Source of the DNA: Burkholderiales bacterium
GTDB taxonomy: Bacteria > Pseudomonadota > Gammaproteobacteria > Burkholderiales > Burkholderiaceae_C
Direction: 5' to 3'
Assembly: GCA_947474755.1 (NCBI GenBank)
Contig: CANJJE010000001.1
Coordinates: 1-64,000, forward strand
Length of the DNA: 64,000 nt
This document shows positions 11,443-25,236 of this stretch, in pieces. Position 1 is the first letter of the stretch. Each line of letters opens with the position of its first letter. A program made the position numbers and the translations under genes. Under the pieces are notes generated by a model, which was given only the letters and a program-made list of their open reading frames with translations, was not told the origin of the DNA and ran no database searches.

Positions 11443-12324
11443 ATGCCAGCAGCCCAGCAGATCACGCCTGAGTTGCAACGCTGGATCGTCGAGCAGTTGA
11501 GTACTGGCCAGGCCGCCGAGGTGGTGCTGCAGGCGATGTGCGGCAGCGGCTGGACACGCGATGTGGCCGGGCAGGCGCTCGAGAGCACACTGCATGGCCA
11601 TCTCGTCGCGCATGCGCAAGCCCGCGGACTGCCACCACCGGCACGGGTGCCCGAGCCGATGGGTGCAGATGGCAGCCTGTTGCACGCCATCGATGCGCGC
11701 ATGGGCTCGCCGAGCGCTTGTGCCGGCGGTCTGCGCGTGCTGGCGAGCTTGTTGAACCAGCGCATCATCGTCTTTGGCGGCTTGCTGTCCGATGCGGAAT
11801 GCGACGACTTGATCGAACTGGCTGCAGCCCGGTTGGCACGTTCCGAAACTGTCGAATCACTTACCGGTGGCAGCCAGATCAATGACTCTCGCACCAGCGA
11901 CGGCATGTTCTTCGAGCGTGAGGAGAACCTGCTGTGCTCGCGCATCGAGCAACGCATCGCGACGCTGTTGGCCTGGCCACTGGAAAACGGCGAAGGCCTG
12001 CAGGTGCTGCGCTACCGAACCAATGCTGAATACAAGCCGCACTACGACTATTTCGATCCGCTGCAGCCCGGCACGCCAGCCGTGCTGGAACGCGGCGGCC
12101 AGCGTGTGGCCAGCCTGGTGATGTACCTCAACACACCGCCGCGCGGCGGTGCCACGGTGTTCCCCGAGGCGCACTTCAGCGTGCTGCCGATCAAGGGCCA
12201 CGCTGTGTTTTTCAGCTACGACCGTCCGCACCCGATGACGCGCACGCTGCATGGCGGTGCGCCGGTGCTGGATGGCGAGAAGTGGGTCGCCACGAAATGG
12301 CTGCGTGAGCGGCGCTTCGATTGA
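11443..12324 (+). CDS. Prolyl 4-hydroxylase-like 2-oxoglutarate/Fe(II) oxygenase
   Basis: This 293-residue protein has a C-terminal double-stranded beta-helix domain of the P4Hc type. Iron ligands are visible as His200-x-Asp202 (KPHYDYF) and His270 (RTLHGG), with Lys280 (GEKWVATKW) in the 2-oxoglutarate-binding position. The first 100 or so residues are less conserved. The family hydroxylates proline in proteins or peptides; the bacterial substrate is unknown. It follows yaaA by 9 nt, which suggests a link to iron or oxidative stress, as inference only. Confidence 0.88.
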   Translation: MPAAQQITPELQRWIVEQLSTGQAAEVVLQAMCGSGWTRDVAGQALESTLHGHLVAHAQARGLPPPARVPEPMGADGSLLHAIDARMGSPSACAGGLRVLASLLNQRIIVFGGLLSDAECDDLIELAAARLARSETVESLTGGSQINDSRTSDGMFFEREENLLCSRIEQRIATLLAWPLENGEGLQVLRYRTNAEYKPHYDYFDPLQPGTPAVLERGGQRVASLVMYLNTPPRGGATVFPEAHFSVLPIKGHAVFFSYDRPHPMTRTLHGGAPVLDGEKWVATKWLRERRFD

Positions 12325-12444
12325 TCGAGGCGCTGGTGGCTGTCGCCAGTCCTCGAGCCTTGAGCGCACTGACCTTCCTGCGAAATCCTGTCGGCCGGAT
12401 TCACCGGCGCCGTTGAATTCCCAGAGTCGAGCCCATCCGTCCGA

Positions 12445-13956
12445 TCAGCGCTTGGGTCCCGTCGAACGCGGGGTGGACGGCGCACCACCTTCGCGCCGCG
12501 GGCCGGCCGGACGCGCGGCGGGTGCGGCCGCGCGAGTGCCTTGCGGTACGTTGCCATCGCGAGTCGGAGCACGTGGGGCCTGGCCGCTGCCGCCTGAACT
12601 TGATCGTGCCGGCGAACCGCCGTAACCACCGCCACCGCCTGAGCGCGACGGTGCCGAGCGGCTGTCGGTGCGACCTCGGCCACCTCCGCCACCTCCGCCA
12701 CCACCGCCACCGCCGCCGCGACCACCGCCGCCACTGGTGCGCAAGCCGCCACGCCCGGCGCCTTCACCGATCACCATTCGACCGAGCACGATCGGCTCGG
12801 CCTTCTCGCCGGGTGGCGGCGCAAAGCCTTCGATGATCTCCTTCGGGATCTCGCGCTTGATCAGCCGTTCGATGTCGCGCAGGAAGCCGTTCTCGTCAGG
12901 GCACACCAGCGAGATCGCCTCGCCCTGCGCACCCGCGCGGCCGGTGCGGCCGATGCGGTGCACATAGTCTTCCGGCACGTTCGGCAACTCGTAGTTGACG
13001 ACGTGCGGCAGCATGTCGATGTCGATGCCGCGCGCTGCGATGTCGGTTGCCACCAGCACCGTCAGGTCGCCGGTCTTGAATTCGGCCAGCGCCTTGGTGC
13101 GTGCGCCCTGGCTCTTGTTGCCGTGGATCGCCATCGCGCTGATGCCCTGCTTCTCCAGGAACTCGACCAGCTTGTTGGCGCCGCTCTTCATCCGTGTGAA
13201 GACCAGCACCTGCTCCCAGTCGTTCGACTTGATCAGGTGCGCCAGCAGATCCTTCTTCATCTCGCGGCCCACCGGGTGGATCTTCTGTGCGATGGTGTCG
13301 GCGGTCTGATTGCGGCGCGCCACTTCGATCAGCGCGGGCTTGTTGAGCAGCTTGTCGGCCAGCGCCTTGATCTCGTCGCTGAAGGTTGCCGAAAACAGCA
13401 GGCTCTGCTTTTGCGCCGGCACGATGGCCAGCACCTTCTTGATGTCATGGATGAAGCCCATGTCCAGCATGCGGTCGGCCTCGTCGAGCACGAAGATCTC
13501 GATGTGGCTCAGATCGAGCGTGCGCTGTTGCGCGTGGTCGAGCAGGCGACCTGGCGTGGCGACCAGGATGTCGACGCCGCGGCGCAGCTTGTCGATCTGC
13601 GGCTGCATGCCGACGCCGCCGAACATCACCATCGAGGTCAGCTTGCTGTACTTGCCGTAGGTGCGCACGCTTTCCTCGACCTGGGCGGCGAGTTCACGGG
13701 TGGGCGTCAGGATCAATGCGCGGATCGGCAGCTTGCCTTTCGCATCGCGCACCGCGGGTCGCGCCATCAGGCGGTGCAGCATCGGCAGCGTGAAGCCTGC
13801 GGTCTTGCCGGTGCCGGTTTGCGCGCCGCCCAGCAGGTCGCCTCCCGCCAGCACGACCGGGATCGCCTGCGCCTGGATGGGCGTGGGGGTGGTGTAACCG
13901 TACTCGGCGATGGCACGCAACAAGGGCTCGGCGAGGCCGAGAGATTCAAAGGACAT
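12445..13956 (-). CDS. rhlE: DEAD-box RNA helicase RhlE
   Basis: This is a 503-residue DEAD-box helicase with the start set at [16 protein letters not shown] (Q-motif region). It has [16 protein letters not shown] (motif I), PTRELAAQV (Ia), [13 protein letters not shown] (II), SATFSDEIK (III), [12 protein letters not shown] (V) and [10 protein letters not shown] (VI). The C-terminal 100 residues are a Gly/Arg-rich RGG-type tail with Gly runs, typical of RhlE in betaproteobacteria. It acts in RNA remodelling, rRNA maturation and cold adaptation. A 17-nt inverted repeat lies about 30 nt upstream in its leader. Confidence 0.95.
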   Translation of the reverse strand: MSFESLGLAEPLLRAIAEYGYTTPTPIQAQAIPVVLAGGDLLGGAQTGTGKTAGFTLPMLHRLMARPAVRDAKGKLPIRALILTPTRELAAQVEESVRTYGKYSKLTSMVMFGGVGMQPQIDKLRRGVDILVATPGRLLDHAQQRTLDLSHIEIFVLDEADRMLDMGFIHDIKKVLAIVPAQKQSLLFSATFSDEIKALADKLLNKPALIEVARRNQTADTIAQKIHPVGREMKKDLLAHLIKSNDWEQVLVFTRMKSGANKLVEFLEKQGISAMAIHGNKSQGARTKALAEFKTGDLTVLVATDIAARGIDIDMLPHVVNYELPNVPEDYVHRIGRTGRAGAQGEAISLVCPDENGFLRDIERLIKREIPKEIIEGFAPPPGEKAEPIVLGRMVIGEGAGRGGLRTSGGGGRGGGGGGGGGGGGGRGRTDSRSAPSRSGGGGGYGGSPARSSSGGSGQAPRAPTRDGNVPQGTRAAAPAARPAGPRREGGAPSTPRSTGPKR

Positions 13957-14271
13957 GGGGAAATTCCAAACAGCGGATCGGCCTGTCGCTCGCATCGCGA
14001 GCGCCAGTCGCAGGCAGAGGGGTGTGCTGGGCGCCAGAACAACGCGGGCCCGGTCAGGATGACAACAGCGCGGCGACTGGTTACCGCGCTGGTTGCAGGG
14101 AGTCTAACGGGTTTCCCCTGATGTCGACTCCGATCAGGCAGGCAAACCCGGTGCAAACCTCGACCGACGACAATAGAGAGTTCTAGCCGACGGGGCCTTC
14201 GCGGTCAGTCCGTCGCCAGCGGCCTTCTTGAGCCGAACATCGCTCGTCTTTCATTGAATCCAAGGTAATCC
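13957..14271. other. Divergent intergenic region between rhlE and ettA
   Basis: These 315 nt carry no gene I can support. They must hold both divergent promoters. Close to rhlE is a perfect inverted repeat, CGCTCGC-ATC-GCGAGCG at 13987-14003, which could be a leader hairpin. The ettA side has a weak AAGG ribosome binding site before its ATG. I could not assign -35/-10 hexamers with confidence. Confidence 0.5.
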
Positions 14272-15936
<1,665 letters not shown>

Positions 15937-15944
15937 GGGTCGCG

Positions 15945-18737
15945 ATGTCGACGCTCTCTTTGGCGTTGATGCCGAGACTCGCGGCATCGGCGTGTGTCTT
16001 GCTGCTGACGGCATGCGCGACCGTTTCGCCGACGCCGACAGCCACGTCCGCTGCGGTGTCACTGTCCGGCCCGGCGGCGGCTGCCCCGGCAGGTCCAGCC
16101 ACCGCCGGGCCGGCTGGTGTGGCATCCCGTCCTCCTGCAGCGCCCGGTGCTGCGCCACCGGCTGCTGCGAACTCTGGCGCGCCGCGACCTTTCGCTGAAG
16201 TAGTCAAGGACGCCAGGCAGATCAGCGGCCTGTTCACGCTATGGCAGAAGGACGAGAAGGTGTGGCTGGAACTGAAGCCCTCCGACTTCAACCAGCCCCT
16301 GTTCCTGTCGCCCAAGCTGAAGACGGGGATCGGCGAATCGCGTTTCTTCGGCGGCCTGATGGGCGACGATCTGGTGATCGAGTTCCGGCGCGTCTACAAC
16401 GTGGTGCAGCTGATCGCGCGCAATAACGAGTACGTGGCCTCGCCGAGGACCCCGACCGGCCGCGCAGTCGACCTCGCGTTCTCGCCCAGCCTGCTGGCGG
16501 CGACGCCGGTGGCGAGCCTGCCACATCCCGATCGGAAATCGGTGCTGGTCGAAGCCAACACGCTGTTCGTCAACGACATGATGGGCATTGCGCAGGCGCT
16601 GCAGCGCCAGTACCGGCAGGGCTACACGCTGGACGGGCGCAACTCGGTGATCACCGATGTGCGCTCCACCGATGACCTGCTGGTGCTGGAGGTGCTGAGC
16701 CATTACGCCACCGGCACGATCTCGTTGCCGAACCCCGGCGGCTCGCCCCCGGGTGCGCCGCAACCGTCTCAGCCGCAGACCGTGCCCGACCCGCGCAGCC
16801 TCTTCATGACGCTGCACTATTCGCTGGCCAGGCTGCCCGAGCAGGTCATGACGCCGCGCCGGGCCGATGGCCGCATCGGTCACTTCACCAGCAACCGCTC
16901 CGATTTCAGCGACGACCTGTCTCGCTCGCCCCGCCAGCGCTTCGTCAACCGCTGGCGGCTCGAGAAATCCGACCCGACTGCCGAACTCTCGCCGCCGGTC
17001 AAGCCCATCACCTACTGGCTGGACCGCACCATCCCCGAGAAGTACCGCGCCTCGATCACCGCCGGCATCCTCGAATGGAACAAGGCTTTCGAGAAGATCG
17101 GCTTCAAGGACGCGATCCGCGTCGAAGTGCAGCCCGACGACGCGACCTGGGACACCCTGGACTTCGGCCGCGCCTCGGTGCGCTGGATGACCAATTCCAA
17201 CCCGTCGTTCGGCGCCATCGGCCCGAGCCACGTCGACCCGCGATCGGGCGAGATCCTCGATGCCGACATCGGCATCGAAAGCCTGTCCTCGCGCAGCCTG
17301 CGCGCCTTGCGGGCGCAGGTGCTGGCGGCGTCGCCGGCCGTCGATTCGCCGCAGCTGCCGCCTGAGCTGGCCGAGCGTGGCGTGCGAGCGCAATCCTCGT
17401 GCGCCTACGCCGACCAGGCGGCCGAGCAGCTCGGCTATGCGCTCGATGTGCTCGAAGCGCGCGGCGACATCACGCTCGACAGCCCCGAAGCCGAGGCCTT
17501 CGTGCAGGCCTACATGAAGGACGTGACGATGCACGAGGTCGGCCACACGCTGGGCCTGCGGCACAACTTCCGCGCATCGCGTGCCTACACGCAAGCGCAG
17601 CTGGCCGACCCGGCCTTCACTGCCACCCACGGCATCAGCGGCTCGGTGATGGAATACGCCGCGCTGAACCTGGCCGCTCCCGGCGTGCCGCTGCCGAGGC
17701 AGGGCACGGTGTTCAACGCCACCATCGGGCCCTATGACTACTGGGCCATCGAGTACGCCTACCGCCCTTTGCCGCCCGAACAGGAGGCCGGCGCGCTGGC
17801 CAGGATCGCCGCGCGCAGCGCCGAGCCGCTGCTGGCCTTCGGTACCGACGAAGACAACTTCCTCGGCGTCGATCCCGAGACGCTGCATTTCGATCTCGGC
17901 TCCGACGTGATCGCCTTCGCACGCCAGCGCATCGCGATCGCGCGCGACCTGCTGTCGCGCCAGGAAGCGCGCACCTTGCCTGCCGACCAGGACTACGCGG
18001 TGCTGCGCCGCTCGGTCACCTTCGCGCTGCGCGACATGGGCCGCGCGGCCAGTGTGCTGACGCGGCAGATCGGCGGCGTGCGCACGCTGCGCGACTACGC
18101 AGGCAGCGGCCGCGACCCTTTGTCGCCCAAGCCTGCGGCCGACCAGCGCGCCGCACTCGATCTGCTGGCGCGCGGCTTCCTGTCGGCCGACAGCCTGCGC
18201 ATTTCACCCGCGCTGCAACGCAAGCTGGCGGTCGACTTCCTCGAGCGGAGCGATGCGGCGCTGCGCAGCGACGGCACGCCAGCCACTGCGCTGGCCACCG
18301 ATTTCTCGCTGGCCTCGCTGGTGATCGAACTGCAGCGCAATGTGCTTGGCAACCTGCTGAGCGACAGCGTCTCGGTGCGCCTGCTCGACAGCGAAGACAA
18401 GCTGCCGAAAGACGCATTGCGGCTGTCGGAGCTGTACCGCCGACTCAACGATGCGGTGTGGGGCGAACTGGGCCAGTCGGGCGATATCCCGTCGCTGCGC
18501 CGTGAGTTGCAGCGCGAGTACGTGACCCGCATCGCCAACCAGCTGCTGCGCCCCGGTGCGCTGAGCCGCGCCGATGCGCGCAGCCTGGTGCGCGCGCAGG
18601 CGCAGACGCTCTTGACCCGGCTGAACGCCGCCGCCAGGCGTGGCGGCCTCGGCGCCGAAGCACAGGCACATCTGCAAGACAGCGCCGATACGCTGCAGCA
18701 GGCGCTGAGCGCCAGGCTCACGCGCACAGGGGTGTGA
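15945..18737 (+). CDS. Zinc-dependent metalloprotease lipoprotein (DUF5117/DUF4953 type)
   Basis: This protein of about 930 residues has a lipoprotein signal peptide ending LLLTACATV. A low-complexity Ala/Pro-rich linker (about 25-75) and then a large domain follow. The metzincin-like motif HEVGHTLGLRH occupies residues 530-540 (zinc ligands His530, His534, His540; base Glu531). A Met follows at GSVMEYAALN as expected for a Met-turn. The domain matches the bacterial 'zinc-dependent metalloprotease' family with DUF5117 and DUF5118 regions. It is probably anchored to the outer membrane and acting in the periplasm or outside; substrate unknown. The start at 15945 is chosen because it gives the signal peptide. 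Confidence 0.88.
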   Translation: MSTLSLALMPRLAASACVLLLTACATVSPTPTATSAAVSLSGPAAAAPAGPATAGPAGVASRPPAAPGAAPPAAANSGAPRPFAEVVKDARQISGLFTLWQKDEKVWLELKPSDFNQPLFLSPKLKTGIGESRFFGGLMGDDLVIEFRRVYNVVQLIARNNEYVASPRTPTGRAVDLAFSPSLLAATPVASLPHPDRKSVLVEANTLFVNDMMGIAQALQRQYRQGYTLDGRNSVITDVRSTDDLLVLEVLSHYATGTISLPNPGGSPPGAPQPSQPQTVPDPRSLFMTLHYSLARLPEQVMTPRRADGRIGHFTSNRSDFSDDLSRSPRQRFVNRWRLEKSDPTAELSPPVKPITYWLDRTIPEKYRASITAGILEWNKAFEKIGFKDAIRVEVQPDDATWDTLDFGRASVRWMTNSNPSFGAIGPSHVDPRSGEILDADIGIESLSSRSLRALRAQVLAASPAVDSPQLPPELAERGVRAQSSCAYADQAAEQLGYALDVLEARGDITLDSPEAEAFVQAYMKDVTMHEVGHTLGLRHNFRASRAYTQAQLADPAFTATHGISGSVMEYAALNLAAPGVPLPRQGTVFNATIGPYDYWAIEYAYRPLPPEQEAGALARIAARSAEPLLAFGTDEDNFLGVDPETLHFDLGSDVIAFARQRIAIARDLLSRQEARTLPADQDYAVLRRSVTFALRDMGRAASVLTRQIGGVRTLRDYAGSGRDPLSPKPAADQRAALDLLARGFLSADSLRISPALQRKLAVDFLERSDAALRSDGTPATALATDFSLASLVIELQRNVLGNLLSDSVSVRLLDSEDKLPKDALRLSELYRRLNDAVWGELGQSGDIPSLRRELQREYVTRIANQLLRPGALSRADARSLVRAQAQTLLTRLNAAARRGGLGAEAQAHLQDSADTLQQALSARLTRTGV

Positions 18738-18768
18738 GCGAAACGAATCCAACCACGCAGGAGACACG

Positions 18769-19197
18769 ATGAAGCCGAAGACCAACGAGGAATACGTGCA
18801 GATCGATGCGCTGCAATGGCAGCCATTTCCCGAGGTGTTCTCGACCGGCGGCATCCGCTGGAAGCTGCTGCATGTGTCGCCCGAACAGGGCGCCTGGACG
18901 GCGATCTTCGACTGTCCCGCGGGCTCGTCGTTCGCGCCGCACGTCCACGCCGGACCGGGTGAATATCTGCTCACCAAGGGCCGCATGGACGTGCGCGGCG
19001 GCAAGGCCGATGGTGGCGACACCGCCGTGGCACCCGGCTACGGTTTCGAAGCCTCCGGCGCCCGCCACGACAAGACACAGTTCCCGGTCGACAGCGAGTT
19101 CTACATGACCTTCCTGGGTCCGCTGACCTTCATTCGCCCCGACGGCTCACCGATCGCGGTGGTCGGTTGGGCCGAGGCGCAGGCGGCCTGGGGCTGA
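18769..19197 (+). CDS. Cupin-domain protein (acetylacetone-cleaving-enzyme-like)
   Basis: This 142-residue single-domain cupin carries the metal-binding pattern PHVHAGPGEYLLTKGRMDVRGG. A second conserved part lies near GYGFEASGARHDKTQFP. It resembles the family of acetylacetone-cleaving and 2,4'-dihydroxyacetophenone dioxygenases, but substrate cannot be read from sequence. It lies 31 nt after the metalloprotease gene, with an AGGAG ribosome binding site, and may be co-transcribed with it. Confidence 0.75.
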   Translation: MKPKTNEEYVQIDALQWQPFPEVFSTGGIRWKLLHVSPEQGAWTAIFDCPAGSSFAPHVHAGPGEYLLTKGRMDVRGGKADGGDTAVAPGYGFEASGARHDKTQFPVDSEFYMTFLGPLTFIRPDGSPIAVVGWAEAQAAWG

Positions 19198-19221
19198 GCG
19201 GCCACCTATCGCCACGATCCA

Positions 19222-19740
19222 TCAGAACGATGGCGATGGCGTACCGTTGGTGCACACACCCTGGCGGGTGCGCACGTTGGTGATCATCAGCGGCTCGGTG
19301 ACGCCTTCGGGCAGCGGGTCGGTGCTGAAGTACTTGCGCGTCGACATCGAAAAGTACCTGCCGCTGGTGCGATTGATCACGACGGCGGTGGCGCTGGCGC
19401 TGGTGCCGCTGGTCTTCGGGCCCGTCCCATCCTTGCTGTCCGGGTTGAAGTCGGTCGCCGCACCGAAGTTGATTTCCTTTTCGTCGATGCTGATCGGCGT
19501 CAGATTGCCAGTGCGGGCGTTGGCGATGCCCTTCTTCTCCAGATCTATGATGTATTCAACCTGGAAGTCGCCTTTGCGCGGCGGGTCGAGTTCGCTGCCG
19601 TAGATGATGTCAGTCGTCTCGACACCGCTGCACACCAGGTGCAGTATGGGCAAGGGGGCCGCGTGGGCCGATGGGGTCAACGACAGCGTCAGCAGCGCCA
19701 CGCACGTCAGTCGCATCGTCGAAGTCTTGAATGCCTTCAT
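19222..19740 (-). CDS. Hypothetical secreted protein
   Basis: This 172-residue protein is not recognised. It has a clear signal peptide ending near PSAHAAP and a predicted periplasmic remainder rich in polar residues. Two cysteines (in LVCSGVE and GVCTNGT) could form a disulphide. It lies 27 nt downstream of ppnP on the same strand. No metal site or catalytic motif is visible. Confidence 0.65.
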   Translation of the reverse strand: MKAFKTSTMRLTCVALLTLSLTPSAHAAPLPILHLVCSGVETTDIIYGSELDPPRKGDFQVEYIIDLEKKGIANARTGNLTPISIDEKEINFGAATDFNPDSKDGTGPKTSGTSASATAVVINRTSGRYFSMSTRKYFSTDPLPEGVTEPLMITNVRTRQGVCTNGTPSPSF

Positions 19741-19767
19741 GCCCTGTTGTCCTTGGTGAGGGGCGGG

Positions 19768-20079
19768 TCAGCCGAAATGGCAGATGTAGTGCAGTGCGTC
19801 GCTGACTTCGATGTCGAATGACGACTGGCCGGGCGCGCTGAACGATTGGCCACTCGCATAGTCGGCCCAGCTTTCGCTGCCTGACAACTTCACGCGGCAC
19901 GCACCGGCGACCAGCTCCATCACCTCGGGCGCGCCGGTGTTGAAGGTCAGCTTGGAGGGCAGGATCACACCGACGCTTTTCTTCGTGCCGTCGGGCAGCG
20001 TGATGCTGTGCGAGACGCACTTGCCGTCGAAGTACACATTGGCGCGGGTGTGGATGGTGGCGGTGATCTGGTCGGTCAT
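19768..20079 (-). CDS. ppnP: Pyrimidine/purine nucleoside phosphorylase PpnP (DUF1255)
   Basis: This 103-residue single-domain cupin-fold protein has the usual PpnP length. The family signature segments are visible: [43 protein letters not shown] and a C-terminal YICHFG. The family phosphorolyses several nucleosides to the free base and ribose 1-phosphate. It lies between the secreted protein and argG on the minus strand. Confidence 0.92.
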   Translation of the reverse strand: MTDQITATIHTRANVYFDGKCVSHSITLPDGTKKSVGVILPSKLTFNTGAPEVMELVAGACRVKLSGSESWADYASGQSFSAPGQSSFDIEVSDALHYICHFG

Positions 20080-20139
20080 GGCGAGGCAGTCGAGATGTGA
20101 TCGATGGATTTGAAGCGGTGGAGGCGGGTCGGGCGCAGC

Positions 20140-22118
<1,979 letters not shown>

Positions 22119-22154
22119 GAACGAAGACCAGGCACGGAACGTGACGAAGGGTCT

Positions 22155-24248
22155 TCAGTCTGCCCTACCCAGCTGCCGCCACAGGTAGGCGAATTCCATG
22201 GCCTGCAGGTGCGCGCGCTGGGCATTGTCTGCTGCGCCCCCGTGGCCACCCTCGATGTTTTCGTAGTAGAGCAGGGCGTGGCCCTGCTCGCGCATGCGCG
22301 CGGCCATCTTGCGCGCGTGTGCCGGGTGCACCCGGTCATCGCGGGTCGAGGTGGTGAACAGCACCTCGGGGTAGATCTTGTTGGCTGCAACGTTCTGGTA
22401 CGGGCTGTAGCGGGCGATGTGCGCCCAGTCTTCCGGCACACCGGGATTGCCGAACTCGGCCATCCACGAGGCCCCGGCCAGCAGCATGTGGTAACGCCGC
22501 ATGTCGAGCAGAGGCACCTGGCAGACCACGGCGTTGAACAGCTCGGGCCGCTGGGTGAACGCCGCGCCCACCAGCAGCCCGCCGTTGCTGCCACCCATGA
22601 TGCCGAGGTGCCGGGGGCTCGTGATGCCGCCGGCGATCAGGTCTTCGGCCACCGCGATGAAGTCGTCATAGCTGCGCTGCTTGTGTTGCTGGATGGCGGC
22701 CTGGTGCCAGGTCGGTCCGAACTCTCCGCCACCGCGGATATTGGCCACTACCAGCACACCCCCGCGCTCGAACCAGGCGCGGCCGTGGCCGCCCGGATAC
22801 CAGGGGTTCAGCGAGATCTCGAAGCCACCGTAGCCGTAGAGCAGCGTCGGGTTCTCTGCGTCGGCCTGAGCACCTCGTGGCCACACGATGAAGTAAGGCA
22901 CACGGGTTCCATCGGCCGAGGTAGCGAAGCGTTGCTCGGCGCGCAGGCCGTTGGCGTCGAACAGGGCAGGGCGCGCTTTCAGCAGTTCGAGCGCTGGCGG
23001 GTCGGCGCCAAGGCCCGGATCGGCTTCGGTCCTGCCGAGGAAGAGCGAATCCGGCGTCAGGAAATCGGTGTAGCCCAGCAGATAACTCTCGGCCAGCGGG
23101 TCGTCATGGCGCATCGGATCGTTCAGGCTGCGTACGCTCAGCGAGCCGGGGAACGGCGCGTCGATCGACCGCGGCGCGAAGCCGTCTGGGGTGCGTCGCC
23201 ACAGTTCCAGCCGGCTCGCCACGTTGTCGAGCAGGTTGACGATCAGGTGCTCACGCGTTGGTGAATATCCCGCCAGTGAACGGGTGTCCGTGGGAGTGAA
23301 CAGCGCGGTGAATTGCCGATCACCGGCCAGGTAGGCGAGCGCATCGGTGGCCAGCAGCGAGCCGCTGACATGTGTTGAACCCGCCACCGCCCAGTCGCTG
23401 CGCAACTCGATCAGCAATGTATCGCTCACACTGTCCGCGTGGTTCCAGAAACTGAACGACGCGTCGCTCGGCAAGTCGAAGGGCATCAGCTTCTCGCCCT
23501 GCAGCAGGAAATGCTGCTGATGGTAGAAATCGAGCGAGCGGCTGAAGATGGTGCGCTCGTGGCCCGGCGTTAGATCGACCGACACGCTGACCGACACATC
23601 GGTGGGGTCACCCTCGAACACGGTGACGGCTGACGCCAGCGGTTTGCCGCGTGCCCAGCGCTGGACGATGCGCGGGTAGCCGGAGTCCGTCAGGCTGCCC
23701 ACGCCAATATCGGTGCCGACGTACAGCGTGTTCTCATCGATCCACGTCACCGAGGACTTGGCCTCGGGCAGCGTGAAGCCGCCCGCGACGAACTGCTTCG
23801 TGGTGGTGTCGAACTCGCGCACCACCGTCGCGTCGGCGCCCCCGCGCGAAAGTGACACCAGGCAGCGGTGCGGCGCGCTGTCGAGTGCATTCGCACCGGC
23901 CCAGACCCAGTTCTCGCTTTCGGTTGCGGCCAGCGCATCGATGTCGAGCACCGTCTCCCATGCCGGGCTCGACTGTCGGTATTCGGCCAGCGTGGTGCGG
24001 CGCCACAGGCCACGCGGGTGGGTGTCGTCGCGCCACAGGTTGTAGAAGTGATCCCCTCGCCGTGATACCTGCGCAATGCGCTCCTTCGAGTTCAGCACGG
24101 CCAGCAACTGCTCGCGGATCGGTGCGTACTCGGGCAGGGCAGTCAGCAGGCCTTGGCTCTCGGCATTGCGTTCGCGCACCCATGCCAGCGCGCGCTCACC
24201 GAGCACGTCCTCCAACCAAAGGTAGGGATCTTCGTCGGCCAGGTTCAT
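22155..24248 (-). CDS. Prolyl oligopeptidase family serine peptidase (S9A)
   Basis: This 697-residue protein matches the usual length of prolyl oligopeptidases. It has an N-terminal start at MNLADEDPYLWLEDVLGERAL, a beta-propeller and a C-terminal alpha/beta-hydrolase. Catalytic residues read as Ser554 (GGSNGGLL), Asp638 (TRDDRVHP) and His669 (EGGHGG). The expected substrates are short proline-containing or related oligopeptides. No signal peptide is visible. The start overlaps the stop of the upstream acetyltransferase gene by 4 nt (24245-24248), which supports the start and coupling. Confidence 0.92.
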   Translation of the reverse strand: MNLADEDPYLWLEDVLGERALAWVRERNAESQGLLTALPEYAPIREQLLAVLNSKERIAQVSRRGDHFYNLWRDDTHPRGLWRRTTLAEYRQSSPAWETVLDIDALAATESENWVWAGANALDSAPHRCLVSLSRGGADATVVREFDTTTKQFVAGGFTLPEAKSSVTWIDENTLYVGTDIGVGSLTDSGYPRIVQRWARGKPLASAVTVFEGDPTDVSVSVSVDLTPGHERTIFSRSLDFYHQQHFLLQGEKLMPFDLPSDASFSFWNHADSVSDTLLIELRSDWAVAGSTHVSGSLLATDALAYLAGDRQFTALFTPTDTRSLAGYSPTREHLIVNLLDNVASRLELWRRTPDGFAPRSIDAPFPGSLSVRSLNDPMRHDDPLAESYLLGYTDFLTPDSLFLGRTEADPGLGADPPALELLKARPALFDANGLRAEQRFATSADGTRVPYFIVWPRGAQADAENPTLLYGYGGFEISLNPWYPGGHGRAWFERGGVLVVANIRGGGEFGPTWHQAAIQQHKQRSYDDFIAVAEDLIAGGITSPRHLGIMGGSNGGLLVGAAFTQRPELFNAVVCQVPLLDMRRYHMLLAGASWMAEFGNPGVPEDWAHIARYSPYQNVAANKIYPEVLFTTSTRDDRVHPAHARKMAARMREQGHALLYYENIEGGHGGAADNAQRAHLQAMEFAYLWRQLGRAD

Positions 24249-24550
24249 GCGCGCAGGTCCTGGGTGTCCGCATGCCGATGCATGTAGACCCGCACATACG
24301 AACACAGGGGATTGATCTTCAGGCCGTGTCCGCGCGCATGGACCAGCGCAAACCGAACCAGTGCTGCAGCGATGCCGCGGCCTTCGAGCGCAGGCGGCAC
24401 CTCGGTGTGGTCGATGTGCATCACGCTGCCGATCAATCGGTAGTCGATGACGCAGCGAAGGCCATCCACGTCGCATTCAAAGCAGGACCTCGCCGGGTCG
24501 TGGTGGATCTTGAGGTCGGTGGCGCGGAGATGAGGGCGGGGTGATGTCAT
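24245..24550 (-). CDS. GNAT-family N-acetyltransferase (YidJ/Acetyltransf_CG type)
   Basis: This protein of about 101 residues is a short single-domain acetyltransferase. It has the family pattern HTEVPPALEGRGIAAALVRFAL (acetyl-CoA loop GRGIAAA) followed by INPLCSYVRVYMHRH. These minimal GNAT proteins have no settled substrate. Two starts are possible, 24559 or 24550; the latter is used. It is coupled to the downstream peptidase gene by a 4-nt overlap. Confidence 0.85.
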   Translation of the reverse strand: MTSPRPHLRATDLKIHHDPARSCFECDVDGLRCVIDYRLIGSVMHIDHTEVPPALEGRGIAAALVRFALVHARGHGLKINPLCSYVRVYMHRHADTQDLRA

Positions 24551-24578
24551 CGGGAACATTCTGGCCCCGATCGGCGGA

Positions 24579-25130
24579 TCAGGAATTCAATCGAATGGGC
24601 CGCACCTCGACCGAGCGCTCGCCTTCACCGATCCAGACCACGCCATCCTGCACCGTCACCTGCAGTTGCATGCTGCGTTGTGCCAGCGCAGCGAGCGCCT
24701 GGCTTTGCTCGGCCTCGACTTGCCACACGGCGACATTGCGCGCGCGGGTGATTCGGGCCTCCAGCCCTTTCCACCACACCGGCGTGCTGTGGCTGAAGCT
24801 GATCACCGTGACCCGCTCGGCGCGTGGAGACGACTTCATGATGCGCCGCTCGTCGGGCTGGCCCACATCGATCCAGTGCACGATCTGGCCGGTGAGGTCC
24901 TTTTGCCACAGGTCAGGCTCGTCGGTGTCCCACAGGCTCTTGGCCAATTCCAGCGTGCCATTGCGCGGATCCGCAGGCACGTGCAGCGCATAGGCCAGCA
25001 CGCGGATCATCATCCGCTCGTCGGTCTCCGACGGATGGCGCGCGATGGTGAGTGCATGCTCGCCGTAGACATTGCGGTCCATGTCGCTCAACTGCAGGCT
25101 GGCTTTGTGGATGGTGGCCTTCAGTGCCAT
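24579..25130 (-). CDS. yaeQ: YaeQ family protein
   Basis: This 183-residue protein is full length for YaeQ, starting MALKATIHKASLQLSDMDRNVY and containing HPSETDERMMIRVLAYALH. The family has a PD-(D/E)XK nuclease-like fold and was reported to rescue an rfaH defect in E. coli; the biochemical role is not settled. The frame opens 49 codons upstream; the chosen start gives the family N-terminus. It is divergent from the small gene at 25237. Confidence 0.92.
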   Translation of the reverse strand: MALKATIHKASLQLSDMDRNVYGEHALTIARHPSETDERMMIRVLAYALHVPADPRNGTLELAKSLWDTDEPDLWQKDLTGQIVHWIDVGQPDERRIMKSSPRAERVTVISFSHSTPVWWKGLEARITRARNVAVWQVEAEQSQALAALAQRSMQLQVTVQDGVVWIGEGERSVEVRPIRLNS

Positions 25131-25236
25131 GGATATGTCCTGTTTGGCGCGAAGGGTTTCGGCGCAGCCTTCGATTGTCGGGCACGCATGACAATCGAAA
25201 CCTGCCAAAACCTTGCAGCGTACGGAGCACGACACC

